Position numbers and translations under genes: made by a program
In this document: positions 7,620-13,113 of the stretch, piece by piece
Layout: each line of letters opens with the position of its first letter
Numbering within the stretch: position 1 is the first letter of the stretch
The notes under the pieces: generated by a model
The model's database searches: none
What the model was told of the DNA's origin: nothing
What the model saw: the letters and a program-made list of their open reading frames with translations, nothing else
NCBI GenBank assembly: GCA_937899265.1
Contig: CALBPV010000104.1
Coordinates: 1-13,841 of the forward strand
Direction: 5' to 3'
Length of the DNA: 13,841 nt
DNA from: an uncultured Bacteroidales bacterium
GTDB lineage: Bacteria > Bacteroidota > Bacteroidia > Bacteroidales > UBA3663

Positions 7620-7951
7620 TCTTGATTTGTTCTGCCGACGGTGCTTGACTTGGTTCTTTCCGACAAAAATTGCCATCAACCGCCATTTGAATCCGTTCCG
7701 GTCAATTAGATGCATCTGCCCTGACTCACGCCTTGACGACGTGAGCCTTCTGTCTGCTTGTTCTCTTTTGATGAATGTTTGGCGGTATTCAAGTTCTAAG
7801 AAAAAGAGCAAAATTCAATAAGTACGAACAGGAACGCTAACCTGTAAGTGAATAATTTTGTTTGTTTAGATTTCCTTGTGTGTGCCGCACCCGTGCGGTC
7901 TGCATCCCGGTTAATTCTGTTGTACTGTCTGTTTCTCTGGTTCTATAGGGT
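7620..7951. other. Non-coding or unrecognised stretch after trpA
   Basis: No gene on either strand can be supported over these 332 bases. Two small inverted repeats are visible: 7725-7745 (6-bp arms, 9-nt loop) and CCGCAC/GTGCGG at 7885-7898 (2-nt loop). The right-hand end, next to the HEPN remnant, may be eroded coding sequence of that gene, but beyond a few codons after 7952 the resemblance is lost. Confidence 0.5.
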
Positions 7952-8056
7952 TTACCATTCACGCTCAGCTACCCCACGGGCCTCCTCCAGAGTGGCATCG
8001 GCGCGTTCCATTCTGTATGCGACAATTGACCTGCGGTCCTCAGCATGTAAACTCAT
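7952..8056 (-). pseudogene. HEPN-domain protein remnant (partner of the MNT pseudogene)
   Basis: An ATG at 8056-8054 overlaps the natural stop of the upstream MNT gene (ATGA) and opens a 34-codon frame, MSLHAEDRRSIVAYRMERA onward with ATLEEAR, ending at a TAA at 7952-7954. This matches the N-terminus of HEPN-domain proteins (PF05168 type), which typically read YR...KA.etLEEA and then W/YYN..vNR.YYA.fya over about 125-130 residues. After Trp34 the next bases, read with one base restored, give N-P-I, consistent with the expected WYNPI, and then all resemblance stops. The helical core and the catalytic Rx4-6H region are gone. Partners of this kind are RNase-like toxins or structural HEPN proteins; this copy is dead. 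Confidence 0.65.
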
Positions 8057-8396
8057 AGTGCGATACCGTCACGGGTTACGTTATACTTAAACATGGAGGG
8101 TGGTGCCTCCTCCCATTCCCTCTTGGTGTAAGCGTGGCGTTTATCTCCTGTCCAATGTCGAGTCCTTTGTAATAGACCGGATAGCAGATGGCAGAATAGT
8201 CGGCCAGGCCTGTCTTTGGCTTGTCAATGATTACCAACACGTCCCAGTCGCTGTGCTCATGGGCATCACCCCGGGCGCGTGATCCATAGAGTATAATCTG
8301 CGCTGTCGGAGCCGTTTTGCGGATGGTAGAGCGAATGAGTTCCACCACTTTTTCTGTATCGCAATTGCTTGTTGTTGCTGTTCTTGACATAAGCAA
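8053..8396 (-). pseudogene. MNT-type nucleotidyltransferase (antitoxin-like), frameshifted
   Basis: The minus-strand frame from ATG 8396 (or ATG 8390) encodes a minimal nucleotidyltransferase: ILYGSRARGDAHEHSDWDV fits GSx10DxD with Gly38-Ser39, Asp50 and Asp52. It reads normally to GLDIGQEINATL, then loses the family pattern. Adding one T at 8130-8132 restores YTKREWEEAPPSMFK and YNVTRDGIAL, a typical C-terminus of about 114 residues, with a TGA at 8053-8055 overlapping the HEPN start. Without that base the frame runs to an unnatural end at 8076. A one-base deletion has therefore inactivated the tail. In intact pairs the MNT protein neutralises its HEPN partner by adding AMP. A sequencing error could mimic the shift, but the partner is also broken. 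Confidence 0.8.
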
Positions 8397-8415
8397 AACC
8401 TTTGTTTCTTGGATG

Positions 8416-8423
8416 CAAAATTA
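8416..8423 (-). promoter_or_regulatory. Bacteroidetes-type -7 box for the MNT/HEPN remnant
   Basis: On the minus strand TAATTTTG fits TAnnTTTG and lies 20 bases upstream of ATG 8396. No good -33 TTTG is seen at the usual distance, so the call rests on the -7 box and its position. Confidence 0.5.
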
Positions 8424-8550
8424 CACAAAATTCCCCAATTACTTGCCTCGAACTGACAAAATCGAGGGATAATTGTCAAAGATTGGATTGTTTTCATAGG
8501 GAAATGATAAACGGAGTTGACAAAACGGGCATTTTTATAGCCAATGGTTA

Positions 8551-8601
8551 CAGCCCCCCCCATTCCGAATAAAAGAAAATTCGGAGAGTTCTATAAGAAG
8601 G
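8551..8601 (+). repeat. 51-bp direct repeat, copy 1
   Basis: This 51-bp segment recurs at 10353-10403 with a single mismatch (C for T in the C-rich start). Inside it TCCGAAT and ATTCGGA form a 7-bp hairpin around an A-rich 8-nt loop, followed by TTCTATAAGAAGG. It lies upstream of the ATPase gene; copy 2 lies upstream of the mntA-hepT pair. Confidence 0.92.
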
Positions 8602-8636
8602 CGACGTATGAGCGGCTGTCAAGACGGAGTTGATGT

Positions 8637-8687
8637 AAAAAAAGCGGGTGAAGGTGACGAAACAATACATCTTCGCCCGCCTTTTTT
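8637..8687 (+). terminator. Strong bidirectional intrinsic terminator
   Basis: GCGGGTGAAG (8644-8653) pairs with CTTCGCCCGC (8671-8680), 10 bp with one G-U, preceded by seven A (8637-8643) and followed by six T (8682-8687), so it could stop transcription from either side. Oddly it sits between two divergent promoters (8416 minus, 8762 plus) with no gene reading into it from either direction. Confidence 0.8.
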
Positions 8688-8761
8688 GCACATTCTGTGT
8701 CCGTGTGTGCCAAAATATCGTTTTTTTCTTGAATATTTTCTTCGGAATAAAAATATTTGCT

Positions 8762-8769
8762 TATCTTTG
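8762..8769 (+). promoter_or_regulatory. -7 promoter box of the AAA/DUF4143 ATPase gene
   Basis: TATCTTTG fits TAnnTTTG exactly and is followed by GCAC, common just after this box. Transcription would start near 8776, giving a leader of about 80 nt before ATG 8857. The -33 region is weak. Confidence 0.6.
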
Positions 8770-8771
8770 CA

Positions 8772-8794
8772 CACGATTTTCAAGTAAAATCGTG
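8772..8794. promoter_or_regulatory. Perfect inverted repeat at the ATPase transcription start
   Basis: CACGATTTT (8772-8780) and AAAATCGTG (8786-8794) are perfect 9-bp arms around CAAGT. The left arm begins 3 bp after the -7 box, so the palindrome covers the expected start point. It could be an operator for a dimeric repressor or a 5'-end hairpin on the mRNA. No T-run follows, which argues against a terminator. Confidence 0.65.
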
Positions 8795-8856
8795 GATACC
8801 ATCCAATATTTTCAATCAAAAACGAGTGCAATATTAAAGACAGACACCATCAGATT

Positions 8857-9993
8857 ATGCTCAACAGAATCTTCCAGCTGAACAGCGAGACGGACAGCAG
8901 TATCTTCCTCTTTGGTGGTCGCCAGACAGGCAAGACCACCCTTCTGCACCAGCAGTTTCCCAACGCCATCTACTACGACCTTCTCGACACTACTGTCAAG
9001 GAGCGGCTGCGCCGCCGTCCGGCCATACTCTATGAGGCGTTGTGCGAAAAGCCTGCCGGCACGCTGGTCATCATCGACGAGATACCCGAGGTGCCCGAAT
9101 TGCTCAACGAGGTTCACCGCCTCATTGTGGAACGCCAGCTGGTATTCATCCTCTGCGGCTCCAGTGCCCGCAAGCTGAAGCGCAAGGGACACAACACGCT
9201 GGGCGGACGCGCCCTCCCCGTCTGTCTCTTCCCTCTGGTCAGTGCCGAGATTCCCGATTTCGACATCGACAGGGCCGTCACCTACGGCATGATTCCCTCC
9301 CATTATCTTGCCAGGCGTCCCGATCGTCTTCTCTCCGGATATATAGACATCTATCTGAAAGAAGAGATAAAGGAGGAAGCCCTTGTGCGCAACCTCGACG
9401 GCTTTCACCGCTTTCTGGAGGTTGCCGCACTCACCGACGGCGAGATTATCAACAACAACAACATTGCCCAGGAGTGTGGCGTGCATGCCACCACCGTCAG
9501 CTCCTATTTCGACATTCTTGAGGACACCCTCCTCGGCTACCGCATCCCAGCCTATACAAAAGTGATGCAGCGACGGCTGGTCCAAGCCCCCCGCTTCTAT
9601 TATTTCGACGTCGGCATTGCCAACCATCTTCTCCGTCGCAAGGAGCTGGTGAGGGGCACTGCCGACTACGGCCATGCCTTCGAGCACCTGGTGATACAGG
9701 AACTGGTGGCCTGGCTGCACTACACCCATAGCGACGAGCGCCTGTCCTATTGGCGCACCTATACGGGCATAGAGGTTGACGCCATCATTGGCGATGCCCG
9801 CGTGGCCATTGAGGTCAAGTCTGCCGAGGAGATACAGAACAAGCACCTGAAGAATCTCAGGATTTTTGCAGAGGAGCATCCTCTGAGCCGCCTCCTTGTC
9901 GTTTCCAACGACGTGTTCACCCGCCGCATCGGCAACATCGAGTGTCTGTACGTCAAAGATTTCTTTCATCTCCTCTGGACCGACGGAATCTGA
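8857..9993 (+). CDS. AAA-type ATPase with C-terminal DUF4143 domain
   Basis: A 378-residue protein of the AAA_14/DUF4143 family, abundant in Bacteroidales and often found among accessory or toxin-antitoxin genes; its biochemical role is not established. The N-terminal ATPase has Walker A GGRQTGKTT at 20-28, Walker B LVIIDEIPE with Asp74-Glu75, and a sensor-like CGSSARK at 100-106. The middle contains a winged-helix-like segment (NNNIAQECGVHATTVSSYFD). The C-terminal DUF4143 part has FEHLVIQELVAW and an EVDAI...EVK arrangement (Asp308, Glu319, Lys321) resembling the core of PD-(D/E)xK nucleases. Length is normal and no frameshift is seen. It has its own promoter, a palindrome at the start point and a terminator upstream, so it is a single-gene unit. 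The long open frame antisense to it is a composition effect. Confidence 0.93.
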   Translation: MLNRIFQLNSETDSSIFLFGGRQTGKTTLLHQQFPNAIYYDLLDTTVKERLRRRPAILYEALCEKPAGTLVIIDEIPEVPELLNEVHRLIVERQLVFILCGSSARKLKRKGHNTLGGRALPVCLFPLVSAEIPDFDIDRAVTYGMIPSHYLARRPDRLLSGYIDIYLKEEIKEEALVRNLDGFHRFLEVAALTDGEIINNNNIAQECGVHATTVSSYFDILEDTLLGYRIPAYTKVMQRRLVQAPRFYYFDVGIANHLLRRKELVRGTADYGHAFEHLVIQELVAWLHYTHSDERLSYWRTYTGIEVDAIIGDARVAIEVKSAEEIQNKHLKNLRIFAEEHPLSRLLVVSNDVFTRRIGNIECLYVKDFFHLLWTDGI

Positions 9994-10352
9994 GACTCGC
10001 CAGGCAGGCAGAGGGCAGGCTCCTGTCGCCTCGGTCATAGAGCCTCTCTCGCATTCTTGCGTCCCGTTGGTAGCAAGCCAGCAGAGCTGGAGCGGCAAAT
10101 GCTGACATTCATTTCGCCCGGATTCTTTGGCCAAGCCAAGCGTCATCCTGCGGGATGCCGAGCGGCAAATCCTGGCGAACGGACTGGCGTAGCGGTGTGA
10201 TATATAAAGGTACAGGAACAACAAGAGCGGGAACCGAGGCCATATAACTAAAGAGGTCATCGTGTGGCCTCAAGGCTATATGAAGACCATGTTGTACTGA
10301 GTGCGTGCGTGAATCTATGGGGATTAACCTCGGTATGGACCTCGGTCGTTCA
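9994..10352. other. Non-coding, hairpin-rich stretch after the ATPase
   Basis: No gene is supported on either strand. Visible structure: CCAGC/GCTGG around AGA (10078-10090); a near-repeat of GAGCGGCAAAT at about 10090 and 10159; CATCC/GGATG around TGCG (about 10142-10155); and GAGGCCA (about 10236) with TGGCCTC (about 10268). None is followed by a convincing T-run. Confidence 0.5.
10223..10240 (+). repeat. Half copy of the 11780 terminator arm
   Basis: The 18 bases from 10223 match 11780-11797 with one difference (AAGAGCGGGAACC, then AGGC). At 11780 they form the left half of a complete hairpin; here the complementary right arm TTCCCGCTCTT is absent, so this copy cannot form that hairpin. 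Confidence 0.7.
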
Positions 10353-10403
10353 CAGCCCTCCCCATTCCGAATAAAAGAAAATTCGGAGAGTTCTATAAGA
10401 AGG
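10353..10403 (+). repeat. 51-bp direct repeat, copy 2
   Basis: Matches 8551-8601 in the same orientation with one mismatch and keeps the internal TCCGAAT/ATTCGGA hairpin. Similarity stops at 10403, where heptamer repeats take over almost at once. Confidence 0.92.
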
Positions 10404-10416
10404 AGTGTTTAGTTAA

Positions 10417-10479
10417 AAGTTCAAAGGTGCAAAGTTCAACCCTGAATCTTGAACCTTGAATCTTGAACCCTGAATCATT
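10417..10479 (+). repeat. Heptamer array, nine degenerate units
   Basis: Nine 7-bp units in register, including AAGTTCA, AACCCTG, AATCTTG, AACCTTG, AATCTTG and AACCCTG. The central five units are close to AAyCyTG. They resemble but do not equal the NTGAAAC units before trpC (both contain a TGAA core in another phase). Confidence 0.8.
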
Positions 10480-10480
10480 A

Positions 10481-10536
10481 AGGCTCTTCTATTAATCAAG
10501 AATTTGAGAATTTGAGAATTGCTGCAACAAGAGCCT
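10481..10536. repeat. Dispersed repeat, second copy, bounded by an inverted repeat
   Basis: AGGCTCTT (10481-10488) and AAGAGCCT (10529-10536) are perfect inverted 8-bp ends. Between them are sequence shared with the complement of the trpF-trpA spacer and octamer-like repeats (GAGAATTT, GAGAATTG). Confidence 0.7.
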
Positions 10537-10553
10537 CCTCCAAACCTTCCCCT

Positions 10554-10652
10554 ACGGTTAAGGGTTCACGGTTAAGGGTTCATGGTTGAAGGGGTTATTT
10601 TCCCTACAGCATGTTTAACCATGCATCATGAACCATGAACCGTGCATCATGC
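10554..10652 (+). repeat. Two further heptamer arrays
   Basis: First array 10554-10588: ACGGTTA, AGGGTTC, ACGGTTA, AGGGTTC, ATGGTTG (a 14-bp unit of two heptamers). Second array 10618-10652: ACCATGC, ATCATGA, ACCATGA, ACCGTGC, ATCATGC. Each has its own consensus but the same 7-bp period. Confidence 0.8.
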
Positions 10653-10685
10653 ATCCCCCTGAAGAGAGAGGCTATTGAAAGAAAA

Positions 10686-10709
10686 AATTCTCTAATTCTC
10701 GAATTCTTG
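10686..10709 (+). repeat. Octamer array, three units
   Basis: AATTCTCT, AATTCTCG and AATTCTTG stand in tandem. The unit is the same as the AATTCTCC pair in the trpF-trpA spacer. Confidence 0.7.
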
Positions 10710-10782
10710 ATAAAAATTAGAAATAACAGATTTCCCCTTGAAACCTAAACCCTGAACCCAGTTTCATTCCGCCTACCGAGGC

Positions 10783-10806
10783 AAAAAAGCGGGTGAAGAT
10801 GACAAA
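10783..10806 (+). repeat. Half copy of the 8637 terminator
   Basis: AAAAAAGCGGGTGAAG, then TGAC and an A-run, matches 8638-8661 with two changes, but the complementary CTTCGCCCGC arm and T-run are missing. At 8637 this sequence lies 35 bp after the 51-bp repeat; here it lies about 380 bp after it, with the repeat arrays in between. Confidence 0.75.
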
Positions 10807-10874
10807 ATGAAACTATTTCGACCGAAATTTGCATTATTAACTTCAGAATTGAGAGAAATCCCGAAATTTATTCG

Positions 10875-10882
10875 TATATTTG
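10875..10882 (+). promoter_or_regulatory. -7 promoter box of mntA-hepT
   Basis: TATATTTG fits TAnnTTTG, followed by GCA; a TTG at 10849-10851 is a possible -33 element with a long spacer (23 bp). The predicted start near 10889 excludes ATG 10807 and supports ATG 10909 as the mntA start. Confidence 0.65.
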
Positions 10883-10908
10883 CAGCGGATTTCAAAAACT
10901 ATGCGATT

Positions 10909-11232
10909 ATGAATACCGAAATGATGCAGAAGACGATAGCCGATTACTTCAAGACGCAACCCGTCCTGAAGGCATGGCTCTTCGGCTCGTTCGCCCGTGG
11001 CGAGGAAACGCCGCTGAGCGATGTGGACATCATTGTCCTGCTCGACCATTCAAGGCCCGTCGGCCTTAAGTTTTTCGGCATGTGGAACGACCTTGAGCGG
11101 CTGCTCGACCGCAAGGTGGACTTGGTGGAGGAGGGCGAATTGCTCCCCTTCGCAGCAGAGAGTGCTAATCGTGACAAACGACTGATATATGAGAGAACTG
11201 ATGGAGCAGCGAGAGCCATCAAGCTTGCTTGA
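10909..11232 (+). CDS. mntA: MntA-type nucleotidyltransferase antitoxin
   Basis: A 107-residue minimal nucleotidyltransferase. In characterised MntA-HepT pairs the antitoxin uses ATP to add AMP units to a tyrosine near the HepT active site, silencing it. The required motif GSx10DxD is exact: Gly26-Ser27, Asp38, Asp40, with the third carboxylate Asp71 in RKVDLV. ATG 10909 (MNTEMMQKT) is chosen because the promoter box lies at 10875-10882; the longer frame from 10807 would add 34 residues unlike the family and begin upstream of the promoter. The end overlaps hepT by 44 bases, the usual tight coupling for this pair. Composition is intermediate between the trp genes and the AT-rich flanks. Confidence 0.9.
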   Translation: MNTEMMQKTIADYFKTQPVLKAWLFGSFARGEETPLSDVDIIVLLDHSRPVGLKFFGMWNDLERLLDRKVDLVEEGELLPFAAESANRDKRLIYERTDGAARAIKLA

Positions 11233-11758
11233 ATGGCCGAGTCGCGACAGAAGACGGCTTTGCCAACCGCTTAAAGACCGCATCCGGCTTGAACATATAG
11301 TCGAAGCCGCAGACAACATTTCGCGCTACACAGCCGGAAAGACATACGATGACATGCTGGCCGACGACATGATGTGCTATGCCGTTGTTTATAACATCCT
11401 AGCCATCGGTGAGGCTGCATACCATCTGACGAGGGCTTTCCTGAGGGAACATCCCGAAACCGAATGGGAGGGCATTATGAGGATGCGCAACGTGTTGGCA
11501 CATGACTACTATAAGCTTAAGCTTCAGACAGTCTGGGAGGTGGTACAACATGACCTTCCGCCCCTCCGCCAGCAAGTAGCCCGCTATCTGGCCGAGGTTG
11601 ACTGGGAGGAATGGGAGAAGAACGAGGTCGTCATCAAAGAGACCGCCACCCACAAGAGCCTCGTCCAGACTGCCGAGCGAATGAAGCGGCGTGGCTACGA
11701 CACCGAAGAGATTTGCAGGATTACGGGTTTGGGGCGTGATGAGATTGAGGCGCTATAA
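11189..11758 (+). CDS. hepT: HepT-type HEPN toxin (RNase) with extra C-terminal tail
   Basis: A HEPN-domain protein (DUF86/HepT family) of 189 residues. HepT toxins cleave RNA, and the neighbouring MntA inactivates them. The signature Rx4HxY is present: Arg100, His105 and Tyr107 in RNVLAHDYY, Tyr107 being the position AMPylated in the studied pair. Upstream are RIRLEHIVEAADNI and YNILAIGEAAYHL, core helices of the family. The usual length is 110-140, so both ends are long: about 25 extra residues before KDRIRLEH, and about 45 after the domain, including RMKRRGYDTEEICRITGLG and RDEIEAL, which resembles the helix-turn-helix-like tail found on Rpn/PD-(D/E)xK transposase-like proteins. ATG 11189 (MREL) matches many HepT starts; ATG 11201 is an alternative. 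Confidence 0.9.
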   Translation: MRELMEQREPSSLLEWPSRDRRRLCQPLKDRIRLEHIVEAADNISRYTAGKTYDDMLADDMMCYAVVYNILAIGEAAYHLTRAFLREHPETEWEGIMRMRNVLAHDYYKLKLQTVWEVVQHDLPPLRQQVARYLAEVDWEEWEKNEVVIKETATHKSLVQTAERMKRRGYDTEEICRITGLGRDEIEAL

Positions 11759-11779
11759 TTTACATAATGTGGAGAAACA

Positions 11780-11826
11780 AAGAGCGGGAACCAAGGCTGA
11801 TAATATCGGCAAGGATTCCCGCTCTT
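11780..11826. terminator. Bidirectional terminator between convergent genes
   Basis: AAGAGCGGGAA (11780-11790) pairs perfectly with TTCCCGCTCTT (11816-11826). Inside, CC/GG and GCTGAT/ATCGGC continue the stem with small internal loops to an AAT loop. It lies between the hepT stop (11758) and the minus-strand acyltransferase stop (11835); the T-rich tail is better on the minus strand (CTTTGTTTCT). Confidence 0.85.
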
Positions 11827-11834
11827 ACTATCTA

Positions 11835-12806
11835 CTAATATACACTTATCATTTTCTTCCATTCATAAGGATTGTCCTTGAACGTTTGAGAAATGAATCT
11901 TGCAAGGCATCTTGTGAGATATGCAACAACGAAAATAATAATGAACATGAGAAGTATGTTCAATGGGAAAATGCTATTCATTTTGTCAGTGAATAGGAAA
12001 TGCTGAACCATGTATATCTCCAAACATAATCCGCCAATAAACCTGATGAAGAAATTACCTGCTTTGCTCTTGTAAAGTTGCTCAGCCCAGCGACTCGCAC
12101 CAACTTTGTAGAAATAGTACATAGCACTGAGTAGAGGCAGAAAACTAAAATACTGAATGACCGCGAGGCTCTTTATGCGCAAACCGCCAATAAATAGGGT
12201 GTAGAAGCCTGCGATGCTTAACAAGAGCAGACAAAAATCGGGAATGGGTCTACTCTTAATATTTTGAGCCATCGTCCCCATCTTAGCACCAAGAAGCATA
12301 AACACAAAGAAAAGTAGCCAACGGATATAGTGCCCGCCATACATAGAGAAGCCTGGCGTTTGATAGACGAAATAAAACCAAACGGCAGTACCCAGCGCAA
12401 CTAATACAGATATTACGAAGATTCTGTTCTTGAAATATGAGCCGACAAAGAAAATTGCGACGTAGTAAAGCATTATGCATGACACGAACCAATATCGTCT
12501 TGCAAGTATGATGTCAATCATATCCCAGTGAACACTGAAGAACAAGCAGCCAAGAATTGCAACAGCAATTAGTGTAGGGTAGATTCTGTTTATTCTCCGC
12601 TTATACCAATCGGGAAATTGCTTGATGCCGGCCATCGGTTTTAAGAACAATGTAAAGCCAGAACAAAAAAAGAACAAGACATCTCCAATACACCCACCAG
12701 TAGCAAGGAAACTATAATCTCCATACAGCAACGCCATGTGAGAATTTGTAATGAGGAGGGCAGCGAAACATTTCAAGAGGTCGATACTGATATTTCTCTC
12801 TTTCAT
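11835..12806 (-). CDS. Acyltransferase-3 family integral membrane protein
   Basis: A 323-residue protein with about ten hydrophobic spans, of the acyltransferase 3 (OafA/WecH/NodX) family that acylates sugars on surface glycans or other extracytoplasmic substrates. Family features are in order: ISIDLLKCFAALLITNSH with the conserved His23, DVLFFFCSGF at 42-51, and WYKRRINRIYPTL with Arg71 and Arg74 at 67-78. Length is near normal (330-380) and no break is visible. The acyl donor and target cannot be told from sequence. ATG 12806 follows an A-rich stretch. Composition is clearly AT-rich compared with the trp operon, which suggests acquisition. It reads convergently with hepT. The RNA signals at 12872-13250 lie upstream on the same strand, so it may be their downstream gene. 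Confidence 0.9.
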   Translation of the reverse strand: MKERNISIDLLKCFAALLITNSHMALLYGDYSFLATGGCIGDVLFFFCSGFTLFLKPMAGIKQFPDWYKRRINRIYPTLIAVAILGCLFFSVHWDMIDIILARRYWFVSCIMLYYVAIFFVGSYFKNRIFVISVLVALGTAVWFYFVYQTPGFSMYGGHYIRWLLFFVFMLLGAKMGTMAQNIKSRPIPDFCLLLLSIAGFYTLFIGGLRIKSLAVIQYFSFLPLLSAMYYFYKVGASRWAEQLYKSKAGNFFIRFIGGLCLEIYMVQHFLFTDKMNSIFPLNILLMFIIIFVVAYLTRCLARFISQTFKDNPYEWKKMISVY

Positions 12807-12871
12807 TTTTTTTGAGTCCCGTCCGCCAAATACCCAGAATCGGACTGGTTAAATTGTAACTTCGGTGACTA

Positions 12872-12964
12872 CAAAAGAAAAGCGGGGTATCTGTCTTCTG
12901 CCTGTTCGACTCTTAAGGCCCTGAGAAAGCCTGTGTAAATGAACAGACAGAGTGATACCCACGC
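12872..12964 (-). terminator. Terminator hairpin at the 3' end of the structured RNA
   Basis: On the minus strand GCG and GGGTATC (12964-12954) pair with GATACCC and CGC (12891-12882), with one bulged base, and GAACAG/CTGTTC (12941-12946 with 12902-12907, plus coordinates) extends the stem. TTTTCTTTTGT (12881-12871) follows. Its loop and inner arms contain bases that also pair in the upstream rod structure. The acyltransferase ATG is about 65 bases further on. Confidence 0.65.
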
Positions 12965-13113
12965 CGTTGGTATATATAGTACGCCCCTAAAGGTGTGCGT
13001 GATGGCATGGTTAGCCATCGGCACACCAACGGGAACGGTATATACCTACCCGCAGCATCTACCTCTGCAATGTCTTTGAAATACACGTTCGAATTTCTCA
13101 GGTTCTAAGAGTC
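12908..13113 (-). ncRNA. Rod-like structured RNA candidate, about 206 nt
   Basis: Five helices can be drawn by eye (plus coordinates): GACTCTTA 12908-12915 with TAAGAGTC 13106-13113; CCTGAG 12920-12925 with CTCAGG 13097-13102; GTGTA 12933-12937 with TACAC 13082-13086; GGTATATA 12969-12976 with TATATACC 13039-13046; and an apical hairpin GGTGTGC...GATGGC (12992-13006) with GCCATC...GCACACC (13014-13027) around a 7-nt loop. They nest in order to give a long rod with internal loops. Orientation is taken from the minus-strand promoter, terminator and T-runs. The length and rod shape recall 6S RNA, but I see no sequence that proves it; an attenuator for the downstream acyltransferase is the main alternative. 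No reading frame explains the pairing. Confidence 0.6.

Noticed and set aside
7725..7745. Intrinsic terminator of the trp operon
   Set aside because: Only a 6-bp stem with a 9-nt loop and no T-run; it lies over 100 bp after trpA.
7848..8090. Plus-strand 80-codon ORF with a hydrophobic start
   Set aside because: It is antisense to the recognisable HEPN remnant and has no promoter or family resemblance.
8812..10260. Antisense open frame of 482 codons over the ATPase
   Set aside because: It covers the Walker A/B and DUF4143 coding sequence and continues into repeat DNA; an effect of codon use.
8551..10403. Composite transposon or insertion sequence
   Set aside because: No transposase, no terminal inverted repeats at the 51-bp copies and no target duplication could be seen.
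13081..13113. tRNA or tmRNA 3' end (GTTCGAAT-like T-loop)
   Set aside because: There is no acceptor stem, anticodon arm or CCA end in the expected places; the bases pair in the rod structure instead.
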